Source: a virus
IMG/VR virus record: IMGVR_UViG_3300033997_000552
Location: 1-43,480 of that record
Direction: 5' to 3' (one strand)
DNA length: 43,480 bases
Part shown: positions 7,646 through 13,746 of the stretch, one piece after another
How positions within the stretch are numbered: the first letter of the stretch is position 1
How the letters are laid out: each line of letters begins with the position of its first letter
The notes under the pieces: generated by a model
The model's database searches: none
What the model was told of the DNA's origin: nothing
What the model saw: the letters and a program-made list of their open reading frames with translations, nothing else
Position numbers and translations under genes: made by a program

Positions 7646-8545
7646 TCAAAGCGCCCAGCTGGGCAAGGAAACTTGGTGGATCGCCACGCCATAGCCCGGC
7701 CAGTCGCCGGCAGCGGCGCAGCGCGCGTAGGTGTCCAAGTCGCGGCGGTACTGGGCGCGGCCCGCTTCGCGGCCCTGCTCGTCCAGCATCACGGCGCTGG
7801 CCGCATAGGGCCATTCGGTTTCGACGGCCACGAAAACGAAACCCAGCACGTCGACGCCGGCGGCGCGCGCGAAGCCGTCGCTGTAGAACGCGTCCTGCAC
7901 GTGGTAGCGCTTGCGCGCGATCTGGCGGGCGAACTCGGCCGGGCTGGCGTCGCTGAAGGTCTTGACGTCCAGCAGCACCACGCCGGACTCGCCGGCCGGG
8001 TGCACCCAGTCGGGCCGGCAGCGGCACAGCACACCGGTGTCCGGGTCGATCCAGTAGGCGGACACCTCGGGGCGGCCGGCGGCCAGGGCCTCGGCCACGT
8101 CGGGCAGGCGGCGCACGCTCTCAGCCTGGCGCAGCGCCGTCTCGCGCTGGTCGTGCGTGATGACCAGCCGGCCGGCGTTCGCCGCGTTCCAAGCGCGCCA
8201 CCACTCCATGGCGGCGATGCTTTCCTCGCTGGGCTTCTTGGCGTTCCACTGGGCCTCGGTGGGCCGGCGCGGCGCGTCAGCGGGCAGCACGGCATAGCGC
8301 TTGTCGAATTCGGCCGGCTCCAGGATGGCGCAGTGCGCGAGCTGGCCTTCCAACTGGCCGGCGCGCTCCTTCTCGGCCGGCCGGCCCGGGTCCAGGTGCA
8401 GGGCGTAGAACAGCGCCGGCGAGCGCGCCACGTGATCCAGGCCCGTCTTGCTGATGCCCGGCCCGCGGTGGTAAGCCTCGATGTCCTGGCCATCGATCGT
8501 GCAGGGCGCGTCGATGAGGGCGATCGGTTCGGTGATGGCGTTCAT
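7646..8545 (-). CDS. RecE/YqaJ-like PD-(D/E)XK exonuclease
   Basis: A 299-residue nuclease that should chew one strand of duplex DNA ends to feed the annealing protein next to it. ATG 8545 has AAGGA seven bases upstream and sits 1 bp after the previous stop. Nuclease core motifs are visible: HRGPGISKTGLDHVARSPAL near the N-terminus, then CRCRPDWVHP and VVLLDVKTFSDA, giving the D...(D)xK pair, and the helix YHVQDAFYSDGF with the QxxxY-like element. It matches the RecE C-terminal domain type. It is followed 14 bp later by the RecT-like gene. Confidence 0.9.
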   Translation of the reverse strand: MNAITEPIALIDAPCTIDGQDIEAYHRGPGISKTGLDHVARSPALFYALHLDPGRPAEKERAGQLEGQLAHCAILEPAEFDKRYAVLPADAPRRPTEAQWNAKKPSEESIAAMEWWRAWNAANAGRLVITHDQRETALRQAESVRRLPDVAEALAAGRPEVSAYWIDPDTGVLCRCRPDWVHPAGESGVVLLDVKTFSDASPAEFARQIARKRYHVQDAFYSDGFARAAGVDVLGFVFVAVETEWPYAASAVMLDEQGREAGRAQYRRDLDTYARCAAAGDWPGYGVAIHQVSLPSWAL

Positions 8546-8546
8546 G

Positions 8547-8750
8547 TCATTCCTTGGCGGCGACGGCGGTCTTGCCGCAGCCTTCGCAGGCGGTGAGGGT
8601 GGGGCGGGCGTCGAGCGAGGGGCCAACCACGCCGGTCAGCGCGGCCAGCATCAGCACGCCGCCGGCGATGCCCATGGCGTAGCCAGCGATATCCAGGTCG
8701 CGGCCGGTGCGGCGCGCGCGGCGCCAGAGGATCGATAGGCGGCGGATCAT
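8547..8750 (-). CDS. Small membrane protein with a C-terminal CxxC
   Basis: A 67-residue protein starting MIRRLSILWRRARR: a basic N-terminus, one hydrophobic helix (residues 27-45, YAMGIAGGVLMLAALTGVV), and a C-terminal CEGCGKT motif. ATG 8750 overlaps the HNH gene's stop as ATGA. The cysteines could bind metal or form a disulfide. The function is unknown, and a position between two nuclease genes is unusual for a membrane protein. Confidence 0.65.
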   Translation of the reverse strand: MIRRLSILWRRARRTGRDLDIAGYAMGIAGGVLMLAALTGVVGPSLDARPTLTACEGCGKTAVAAKE

Positions 8751-9232
8751 TGGGCGCCTCGCGCGCGTTCGCGCATGCGGATCTTCTCCATGGCGCTCAG
8801 GTGGCCGGCGCGTTGGTTGCACGCGCCGTGCGCCAGCACCAGGTTGCTGATGTGGTTCGGGCCGCCGTGCGCCACCGGCACCAGGTGTTCGACAGACCTG
8901 TCGGTGTCGGACGTATGGCCGAAGCAGTAGAAGCAGCGGTCGCCGTCGCGCTCCAGCAGCGTGCGCACCACCGGGCTCAGCTTCACGCGCCGCGTGCGCG
9001 CGCCGGCCGACCAGGCGCCGTTACTCTTGAACGCTTCCCAGGCCTTGAGCGCTTCGCCGGTGAACGTGGTGCCTCCCTTGGAATTCCCGTAGACGATGGC
9101 CACGCCGCTGGCGCAATCGAAGCGCACCAGCTCCCATTCATTGGTCGGGCGCAGCACCTGGGCACCGCGCGCCACCAGCCATTCGATGAACTTGGCGCGC
9201 GCGCCCTCGACCTTCTTGCGGCTCGGGGTCAT
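8747..9232 (-). CDS. HNH endonuclease
   Basis: A 161-residue protein with a C-terminal HNH nuclease domain: CFYC at residues 100-103 (zinc pair), EHLVPVAHGG around 115-124 with the catalytic His, ISNLVLAH near 128-135, and GACNQ with Cys138. The N-terminal 70 residues (FIEWLVARGAQVLRP...EAFKSNGAW) look like a separate substrate-recognition part. A GGAG site lies in the preceding small gene. It may be a free-standing homing nuclease or an early phage DNA-processing enzyme. It overlaps genes on both sides by 4 bp. Confidence 0.88.
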   Translation of the reverse strand: MTPSRKKVEGARAKFIEWLVARGAQVLRPTNEWELVRFDCASGVAIVYGNSKGGTTFTGEALKAWEAFKSNGAWSAGARTRRVKLSPVVRTLLERDGDRCFYCFGHTSDTDRSVEHLVPVAHGGPNHISNLVLAHGACNQRAGHLSAMEKIRMRERARGAQ

Positions 9233-9330
9233 GCATTTCTCCGGTGCAGGGCCATCGCGGCGTCGCCGATCAGGCCAATCAGGTACGCCGCGGCCAGGCC
9301 GCCGGCGATGAATTGGAAGAGGGCGGTCAT
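9229..9330 (-). CDS. 33-residue membrane peptide
   Basis: A very short gene, MTALFQFIAGGLAAAYLIGL..., encoding one hydrophobic helix and ending AMALHRRNA. ATG 9330 overlaps the stop of the 23-residue gene (ATGA), and its own stop overlaps the HNH start (ATGA). The exact double coupling is the main evidence that it is translated. It may simply keep ribosomes moving to the HNH gene or may act in the membrane. No homology claimed. Confidence 0.55.
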   Translation of the reverse strand: MTALFQFIAGGLAAAYLIGLIGDAAMALHRRNA

Positions 9331-9398
9331 TTCCCGGACCGCCAGTCGACGATCGCGTCGTACAGCGCCAGCGCGCCGATGATCAGGAAGGCGATCAT
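9327..9398 (-). CDS. 23-residue membrane peptide
   Basis: A tiny gene, MIAFLIIGALALYDAIVDWR..., with a hydrophobic helix and a charged tail. It has a strong GGAGGTG site before ATG 9398, overlaps the upstream stop as ATGA, and its stop overlaps the next tiny gene as ATGA. The good ribosome site and clean hydrophobic stretch make translation likely. Function unknown. Confidence 0.5.
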   Translation of the reverse strand: MIAFLIIGALALYDAIVDWRSGK

Positions 9399-9763
9399 GT
9401 GCGCACCTCCGGGCGTTCGAACGTCACAACGAAGAAGCCACGGTCCGGATCTTCGATAGCCTCGGCCGTCGATTCAACGTAGTGCTCAGACGCGGCGCGC
9501 AGGTACTGCACGAAGGCCTGGCCAATCTCGCCCAGGGTCTTGCCGCCGGCATAGGCCGCAGCGGCGCGGGCAAACAGCGGATCCAGCGCCTTGTAGCCGA
9601 CGCTCGCTTGGTACACAGCATTGGCGGCGCCGTCGCGGTTGCACGTGCGGCTGGTCTTGATCTGCTCTTCCAGGCCATCGCGCAGCGCGACAAGCAGGCC
9701 CTGCGCCAAGCTCTGGCGGAGATCCCGTGCGATCTGGTCGCGGTCGAGGATGAGGGTGTCCAT
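9395..9763 (-). CDS. Early phage protein, unknown function
   Basis: A 122-residue, mostly helical protein starting MDTLILDRDQIARDLRQSLA. ATG 9763 has AAGGAGACACC before it, an excellent site; longer readings of this frame enter the pentapeptide gene and are discounted. The only Cys lies in RTCNRDGA. It is the second gene from pL. No family recognised. Confidence 0.7.
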   Translation of the reverse strand: MDTLILDRDQIARDLRQSLAQGLLVALRDGLEEQIKTSRTCNRDGAANAVYQASVGYKALDPLFARAAAAYAGGKTLGEIGQAFVQYLRAASEHYVESTAEAIEDPDRGFFVVTFERPEVRT

Positions 9764-9795
9764 GGTGTCTCCTTGCCCGCCGCGCGGGCGGTGGG

Positions 9796-10800
9796 TCAGG
9801 CGGGCGTCTTGGGCAAGAAGGCGGCTTGCATGCGCGCGAGCCATTCCTCGGCCCACTCCAGCGCCAGCTTGCTGAACTGATTCGTTTCTGGCGTATCGCC
9901 CTGGCGGATACCCATGAAGAATCGCTCGATGGGGCGGGAGGCGTTCGGAGACAGCCCTTCGATGCTGGTGTGCTCTACGCCGCGCGCGTTTGCCAGAGTG
10001 CCGACCAAGCAGGCGCAGGAACCGTGATAAGTGCTGCCGTCGACACGGCCGGCCTTCAGCGCATCGATCAGTGCGGGAACCTCGCCCGGCGTGGCGGACA
10101 GAACCGCCCACATGTCATCGCGGATGGGCGTGAGGTCGGCACCGCCCAGGTCGGCACCGCGCAGGTTGGCACCGCCCAGGTAGGCACCGCCCAGGTCGGC
10201 ATCGCGCAGGTCGGCACCGCGCAGGTCGGCACCGCCCAGGTCGGCATCGCGCAGGTCGGCACCGCGCAGGTTGGCACCGCACAGGTTGGCACCGCCCAGG
10301 TCGGCACCGCCCAGGTCGGCACCGCGCAGGTTGGCACCGCACAGGTTGGCACCGCGCAGGTCGGCACCGCGCAGGTTGGCACCGCACAGGTTGGCACCGC
10401 GCAGGTCGGCACCGCGCAGGTAGGCACCGCCCAGGTAGGCACCGCCCAGGTCGGCATCGCGCAGGTCGGCACCGCCCAGGTAGGCACCGCCCAGGTCGGC
10501 ATCGCGCAGGTCGGCACCGCGCAGGTCGGCACCGCGCAGGTTGGCACCGCACAGGTTGGCACCGCGCAGGTCGGCATCGCGCAGGTCGGCACCGCGCAGG
10601 TTGGCACCGCACAGGTTGGCACCGCGCAGGTCGGCATCGCGCAGGTCGGCACCGCGCAGGTTGGCACCGCCCAGGTAGGCACGGGCCTCCACAGCCTGCT
10701 CCAGCGCCACGCGGGCAACCATGCCGCTCTCGGTGCCCTCGGGCACATCAGCCGTGAAGAGCACGGCGCCGGTCCAGCGGTTCTTGATCTCGTAAATCAC
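9796..10800 (-). CDS. Pentapeptide-repeat protein, first gene of pL
   Basis: About 334 residues from GTG 10800, which has GGGAGAAG upstream; another GTG at 10821 lacks a site. After an N-terminal region (IYEIKNRWTGAVLFTADVPE), residues about 40-225 consist of some 37 pentapeptides of the form A(D/N)Lxx, with Leu at the centre and Ala two before it, the pattern that folds as a right-handed quadrilateral beta-helix. A 110-residue C-terminal domain follows (DDMWAVLSA, YHGSCACLVGT, SKLALEWAEEW). Some such proteins mimic DNA and block gyrase (MfpA, Qnr); that role is only a possibility here. Being first after pL, it should be made early and strongly. Confidence 0.9.
   Translation of the reverse strand: MIYEIKNRWTGAVLFTADVPEGTESGMVARVALEQAVEARAYLGGANLRGADLRDADLRGANLCGANLRGADLRDADLRGANLCGANLRGADLRGADLRDADLGGAYLGGADLRDADLGGAYLGGAYLRGADLRGANLCGANLRGADLRGANLCGANLRGADLGGADLGGANLCGANLRGADLRDADLGGADLRGADLRDADLGGAYLGGANLRGADLGGADLTPIRDDMWAVLSATPGEVPALIDALKAGRVDGSTYHGSCACLVGTLANARGVEHTSIEGLSPNASRPIERFFMGIRQGDTPETNQFSKLALEWAEEWLARMQAAFLPKTPA
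10134..10681 (+). repeat. 15-bp tandem repeat inside the pentapeptide gene
   Basis: On the plus strand the unit reads about GGTCGGCACCGCGCA with variants at positions 3, 8 and 12. About 37 units run without interruption. A higher-order 60-bp unit is duplicated almost exactly at 10561-10620 and 10621-10680 (identical for roughly the first 50 bases), showing recent expansion. Each unit encodes one pentapeptide, so copy changes keep the frame. Confidence 0.92.
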
Positions 10801-10836
10801 GGGCTTCTCCCTGTTTCTCACCGGGTGGTGAGGTGT

Positions 10837-10873
10837 TGGAAGAATATTAAGCGAGTCGCTTAATGGCCGTCAA
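10837..10873 (-). promoter_or_regulatory. Early leftward promoter pL
   Basis: On the minus strand, -35 TTGACG (complement of 10868-10873) and -10 TAATAT (complement of 10844-10849) are 18 bp apart. The perfect operator at 10847-10863 fills the space between them, exactly as the matching operator does at pR. Transcription would start near 10837, ahead of the pentapeptide gene. Repression by the S24 repressor and Cro-like protein is inferred from the shared operators. Confidence 0.75.
10847..10863. promoter_or_regulatory. Operator oL1 (perfect palindrome)
   Basis: TTAAGCGAGTCGCTTAA, a perfect 17-bp palindrome around 10855. It differs from the pR operator at 12363-12379 only at the central base. 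It covers the spacer and -10 of pL. Confidence 0.85.
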
Positions 10874-10886
10874 GCGTATCGCTTAA
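10870..10886. promoter_or_regulatory. Operator oL2
   Basis: TCAAGCGTATCGCTTAA, centre 10878, two mismatches to the consensus, 23 bp from the centre of oL1. It overlaps the -35 of pL. Confidence 0.78.
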
Positions 10887-10892
10887 ATATTT

Positions 10893-10909
10893 TTAAGCGA
10901 CGTGCTTAT
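10893..10909. promoter_or_regulatory. Operator oL3 (left half strong)
   Basis: TTAAGCGACGTGCTTAT, centre 10901, again exactly 23 bp from oL2. The left half is perfect and the right half has three mismatches. The even spacing supports cooperative binding on one DNA face. Confidence 0.7.
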
Positions 10910-10925
10910 GCAAATTTCGCGGGCG

Positions 10926-10950
10926 AAAAAAAAACCGCCCTTAGGCGGTT
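10926..10950 (-). terminator. Terminator of the repressor transcript
   Basis: On the minus strand, AACCGCC TAAG GGCGGTT is followed by an unbroken run of T. It ends the leftward repressor and signal-peptide-protein transcript just before the pL operators, so lysogenic transcription should not run into the lytic operon. Confidence 0.9.
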
Positions 10951-10964
10951 GGAGTGACTTGCAG

Positions 10965-11309
10965 TCATCTCGGGGTTGTTTTGGCTCGGTCTATGCAGGT
11001 GCGGAACACGCGAAGGCGCGCTTCGACTGGGTCTTCTGGCTTGCCCTTGTACGCAGCACGAATCAGTGCGTGATAGACCTCGACTTGAGTGGCGGTCACG
11101 TTGGGAACTTCGGACATGATCGCGTCAGCGCCATCGTGCGCATTCTTCTCTGTGACGCCGCTCTTTCGCAGGGATGCGGCCTGTTCGGCTGCTTTGCCGA
11201 GAAATCGGCAGCTGAGACCGACCTCGGGATCCATCGCAGGGCTTTCGGCATTGGCGCTTTGGAAGCCCAGCGCCAATAAGACAGCGGCAATCCAACAGGC
11301 ACGGCTCAT
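10965..11309 (-). CDS. Signal-peptide protein coupled to the repressor
   Basis: A 114-residue protein with a clear N-terminal signal peptide, MSRACWIAAVLLALGFQSANA, probably cleaved after ANA near residue 21. The mature part is helical with two cysteines (SCRFLG and FRTCID) that may pair in the periplasm. Its ATG overlaps the repressor's TGA by one base (TGATG), and a terminator follows, so it must be expressed with the repressor in the lysogen. That points to lysogenic conversion or superinfection exclusion from the periplasm. No family is recognised; the role is inference. Confidence 0.8.
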   Translation of the reverse strand: MSRACWIAAVLLALGFQSANAESPAMDPEVGLSCRFLGKAAEQAASLRKSGVTEKNAHDGADAIMSEVPNVTATQVEVYHALIRAAYKGKPEDPVEARLRVFRTCIDRAKTTPR

Positions 11310-12301
11310 CAGAACTCCCTGACTTGACTGGGCGGGAAAACGCCCACGATGGGGTGAATCTTCTCCACTTCTGTCGCGGAGAAACTGAGCCTCAAATTGC
11401 CATTTACTGACATCACTTCGACGCCGCCATCACGGTGCTGAAAAAGCAATTCCTTGGCCATTTTTCTACCGTCGGCGAGCATGAGCGCCACATACTCACC
11501 TGGCCTGGGAGGGGAGTTCGGCTCGACCAAAACATACCAGCCATTGCGAATGGCGGGTGTCATGCTGTCACCCCGAACCTTCAGGGCATAGGCCTGGGTG
11601 TCACGCGAATGATGCACCAGATAGCCGTCCCCGTGCCCCACCGGGAACTCCAATTCGTCGTAATACCCGTTCTCCCCCAGCTGCGCTATTCCCACGACAG
11701 GGATTCTCCTTGGCTCTTTTGTGATGGGCCCGATGTACTCGAGGTCTTGATCGCCGGCGACGTCCGCGCCTTGGTGCTGTCCAATGCCATTGTGGACTCG
11801 ACTCTGGGCAACGTCCAGAAGGCGACGAGCCTCGTCAAGTGACATTACCGCGCGCTGGGAAAGCTCTTCTCCCGATAGATCGAACACCGCTGCTAGGGCG
11901 TGGCGCTCTTCATTGGACGGATCGACGCCACCTTCGATCGATTCCAGGTGCGACACGACCAGTCCAGCCTGAGATGCCAATTCCGGCAACGTCATCCCGC
12001 GCGCCATGCGCAGCAGGCGAAGCGAGCGGGCCAGCGATGGCTCAGGCGCACCGGTTCCGGCGTGCTGGGCGTCCATCCAACCCACTGGCTTCCCCATCCC
12101 GCTTTCGAGTTTGCGGGCGGCTTTATCGCCAAGATTCCGGGGCTTCCCGGTTTTACGGTCGATTGTGCGGCTGCGAATTTGGCTCAGGTAGACCGGGGAA
12201 AGTTCGGACCGCTCGGCCAAGTGTTCGGCGGTCCCGGCCTCCCGGACAAGGGCTTCAAGGTTCTCAAGGCGGATTTCGGAGACGGCTTTCATGGCCGCCA
12301 T
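11309..12301 (-). CDS. cI: Phage repressor with two HTH regions and S24 domain
   Basis: Read from ATG 12301 (330 residues; ATG 12292 is possible, and an upstream frame to 12409 runs through the operators and is rejected). Residues 10-60 hold one DNA-binding module (LSPVYLSQIRSRT). Residues 92-126 hold an Xre-type helix-turn-helix (MTLPELASQAGLVVSHLESI). From about 187 comes a LexA/CI-type S24 peptidase with Ser246 in RGDSM and Lys283 in MAKEL. RecA-stimulated self-cleavage would inactivate it; the expected Ala-Gly site is replaced by Ala206-Gln207 in VVGIAQLG. It should bind oL and oR and hold pL and pR off. No good ribosome site is seen, so its message may have little or no leader. Confidence 0.93.
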   Translation of the reverse strand: MAAMKAVSEIRLENLEALVREAGTAEHLAERSELSPVYLSQIRSRTIDRKTGKPRNLGDKAARKLESGMGKPVGWMDAQHAGTGAPEPSLARSLRLLRMARGMTLPELASQAGLVVSHLESIEGGVDPSNEERHALAAVFDLSGEELSQRAVMSLDEARRLLDVAQSRVHNGIGQHQGADVAGDQDLEYIGPITKEPRRIPVVGIAQLGENGYYDELEFPVGHGDGYLVHHSRDTQAYALKVRGDSMTPAIRNGWYVLVEPNSPPRPGEYVALMLADGRKMAKELLFQHRDGGVEVMSVNGNLRLSFSATEVEKIHPIVGVFPPSQVREF

Positions 12302-12303
12302 TT

Positions 12304-12344
12304 GATAGCAATTCGCTAAATATGAGGATGAGCGAATTGCTGTA
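12304..12344. promoter_or_regulatory. Repressor promoter region with weak operators and dyad
   Basis: AGCAATTCGCT (12307-12317) and AGCGAATTGCT (12331-12341) form a perfect 11-bp inverted repeat with a 13-bp spacer. Each arm also resembles half of the phage operator, with site centres near 12312 and 12336. A minus-strand -10 TATTTA (12317-12322) lies between them and would start the repressor message about 10 bases before ATG 12301, as for lambda PRM. The -35 is poor, so activation by bound repressor is plausible. Confidence 0.55.
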
Positions 12345-12356
12345 TTTGTCGCTTGA
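12340..12356. promoter_or_regulatory. Operator oR2 (half site)
   Basis: The right half TCGCTTGA matches 7 of 8 bases of the operator; the left half is poor. Its centre (12348) lies 23 bp from oR1, the same spacing as at oL, which is the main reason to accept it. Confidence 0.5.
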
Positions 12357-12382
12357 CTGACGTTAAGCGAATCGCTTAAGCT
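12353..12382 (+). promoter_or_regulatory. Early rightward promoter pR
   Basis: -35 TTGACT (12353-12358) and -10 TAAGCT (12377-12382) lie 18 bp apart with operator oR1 between them, the same layout as pL. The expected start, near 12389, falls at or next to the cro ATG at 12390. Confidence 0.7.
12363..12379. promoter_or_regulatory. Operator oR1 (perfect palindrome)
   Basis: TTAAGCGAATCGCTTAA, centre 12371, a perfect 17-bp palindrome. It occupies the pR spacer and the start of its -10. Confidence 0.87.
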
Positions 12383-12389
12383 AGGCGCC

Positions 12390-12653
12390 ATGAAACTCTC
12401 CGAATACATCGCTCAAGAGCGCGGTCGCCAGGCAAAACTCGCCAAGGCGCTGAATGTTCCTTCCGTATCGGTCTACCAATGGGCCGCTGGAATCCGTGAG
12501 GTTCCGGCGAAGCGATGCCCCTCCATCGAGCGCCACACCGGCGGTGCGGTGACTTGCGAAGAGCTGCTGCCGGATGTCGACTGGGCATACCTGCGCCGCT
12601 CGAAGCGGCAACGTCGCGCCGCGCCGGCCCAGCAGGAGCCGAGCCATGCGTGA
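12390..12653 (+). CDS. cro: YdaS/Cro-like regulator
   Basis: An 87-residue DNA-binding protein of the YdaS/Cro type: KLSEYIAQERGRQAKLAKAL and VPSVSVYQWAAGIREVP form the helix-turn-helix, then CPSIERHTGG and TCEELLPDVDW, a run typical of the family. It is divergent from the repressor and first on the pR message, so it should act as the lytic switch protein on the same operators. No Shine-Dalgarno sequence precedes the ATG, and the predicted +1 is at the ATG, so it may be translated from a leaderless message. Confidence 0.9.
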   Translation: MKLSEYIAQERGRQAKLAKALNVPSVSVYQWAAGIREVPAKRCPSIERHTGGAVTCEELLPDVDWAYLRRSKRQRRAAPAQQEPSHA

Positions 12654-12702
12654 TCCGGATCCGCAGGACAACCGCATCCCCATCGGCCCGACCGATATCT
12701 GA
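12646..12702 (+). CDS. Possible 18-residue peptide after cro
   Basis: ATG 12646 has AGGAG seven bases upstream and reads MRDPDPQDNRIPIGPTDI before a stop. It overlaps the last 8 bases of cro. The good ribosome site is the only support; it may serve as a relay or be chance. Confidence 0.3.
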   Translation: MRDPDPQDNRIPIGPTDI

Positions 12703-12720
12703 CCTATCCAGGAGAACGAA

Positions 12721-12939
12721 ATGTCTGACGTGAACCACATCCCTTTGCCCAAAGAAATCCAGCACAGCGTGGTGACAGGGGCAGTTGAGGCGGCAATGGT
12801 CGCCGTGCGAAACGGCGGTGAAGACGATCCGGTGAAGGCCGCCCGCCAGGTGGCGGAAGCGGCCGTTGCTGCATGGCAGATCGTGAACGGCGTTATCCCT
12901 TCACTTTCTCCTCGAACTGACGATGGAACTCGTCGATGA
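12721..12939 (+). CDS. Small early protein, unknown function
   Basis: A 72-residue, mainly helical protein starting MSDVNHIPLPKEIQHSVVTG with a strong AGGAGAACGAA site. Residues 18-55 are Ala-rich helix. The last 15 residues are read through sequence that also encodes the end of the convergent minus-strand gene at 12893-13069 (47-bp overlap). No family recognised. Confidence 0.65.
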   Translation: MSDVNHIPLPKEIQHSVVTGAVEAAMVAVRNGGEDDPVKAARQVAEAAVAAWQIVNGVIPSLSPRTDDGTRR

Positions 12940-13069
12940 ATGCCCACGCTGTTTCGGCAATTTTCTGGCCGGCCTTCTCGCCATGTCCAGCCGTGCCCAG
13001 CAGTCCAGGTTGAGCCTTGAGGATTTCGATGAAGAACTCTTTGTGGCCCGTGTATTGCACATGCTTCAT
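12893..13069 (-). CDS. Small minus-strand protein inside the rightward operon
   Basis: A 58-residue protein, MKHVQYTGHKEFFIEILKAQ..., with GGAGGGG before ATG 13069. It is helical and charged, ending FHRQFEEKVKG. A longer reading from 13132 lacks a site. It lies against the direction of pR transcription and overlaps the end of the gene at 12721-12939. A second minus gene lies just upstream (13185-13349). The 115-bp gap between them contains a GCCCGGG/CCGGGC stem-loop at 13114-13130 and no gene. Confidence 0.6.
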   Translation of the reverse strand: MKHVQYTGHKEFFIEILKAQPGLLGTAGHGEKAGQKIAETAWAFIDEFHRQFEEKVKG

Positions 13070-13184
13070 GAGAACCCCTCCTGTGGGGAAAGTTGGTAGT
13101 GGTTGGTCGCCACGCCCGGGAAATCCGGGCAACGCCGATCGTAGCCGCGGGAAGGGGTTCTCGCCAGTTTCTGGCCGTCATCGC

Positions 13185-13349
13185 TCAGTGCACCGTCGCG
13201 CCGACGCGGTCGTCGGTGGCCCATGCCATGCGGTCGCGCTCGGCGCGCAGCTCTTCGAAGATGGCCATCACCGCGGCCTCGGACGGGTCGACGAACGTGC
13301 GCCGGGCCATGTCCTGGGCGGTGATCAGCAGCTTTTCGGTTTCGGTCAT
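13185..13349 (-). CDS. Small minus-strand protein, second of a pair
   Basis: A 54-residue protein, MTETEKLLITAQDMARRTFV..., ending RVGATVH. GGAG lies six bases before ATG 13349. The acidic, helical sequence (DPSEAAVMAIFEELRAERDR) looks like real protein. It is divergent from the CII-like gene, with an 86-bp intergenic region between the two starts. Function unknown; no promoter is convincing. Confidence 0.6.
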   Translation of the reverse strand: MTETEKLLITAQDMARRTFVDPSEAAVMAIFEELRAERDRMAWATDDRVGATVH

Positions 13350-13435
13350 TCCGGGCTCCGTTGTTTCGATGCCGCCAGTTTGCGCAGCCCCGCGTGCAAC
13401 CGCACGCAGCTCTTTTTGAACAAGGATGTATCACC

Positions 13436-13744
13436 ATGAACGCGCCTGCACCGGTGCACTTCCATATGCAAAAGCCTTCGATGGAACGGGCCTTTCGCCA
13501 AGCGCTGACCGACCCGTCTACGCGAGCAAAGGCCCGGGAACGGCTTGGCTGGGATGACAGCCAGGTGAGCCGCTTCCTGTCGAACCAGATGGGCATCACG
13601 ATCGACAAGATCGACGCTGCGATAGAGGTCCTTGGGATGGTCGTTACTTCCCCGGGCTACATGGACTTCTTGGCCTACGGCGCCAAGATCGGTGCGAACT
13701 GCCATTGCGCACGCGCCGGCATGGGCGAGTGCGGGACGAGGTAA
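13436..13744 (+). CDS. CII-like regulator
   Basis: A 102-residue protein starting MNAPAPVHFHMQKPSMERAF with AAGGATG upstream; the open frame before it is discarded. The region ARERLGWDDSQVSRFLSNQ then ITIDKIDAAIEVLG matches the helix-turn-helix of the lambda CII family, which activates repressor and integrase promoters. The C-terminal CHCARAGMGECG cluster is not usual for CII and could bind metal. Position after cro and before replication genes fits CII. I did not find a convincing direct-repeat target site. Confidence 0.75.
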   Translation: MNAPAPVHFHMQKPSMERAFRQALTDPSTRAKARERLGWDDSQVSRFLSNQMGITIDKIDAAIEVLGMVVTSPGYMDFLAYGAKIGANCHCARAGMGECGTR

Positions 13745-13746
13745 GC

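Noticed and set aside
10134-10681. Possible CRISPR array
   Set aside because: Units are contiguous 15-mers without spacers and encode pentapeptides.
9826-10863. Long plus-strand frame with GTAQV repeats opposite the pentapeptide gene
   Set aside because: It is a by-product of the stop-free 15-bp repeat. The minus frame has the ribosome site, promoter and a non-repeat C-terminal domain.
13114-13130. GCCCGGG/CCGGGC hairpin as a terminator
   Set aside because: No T tract on either strand.
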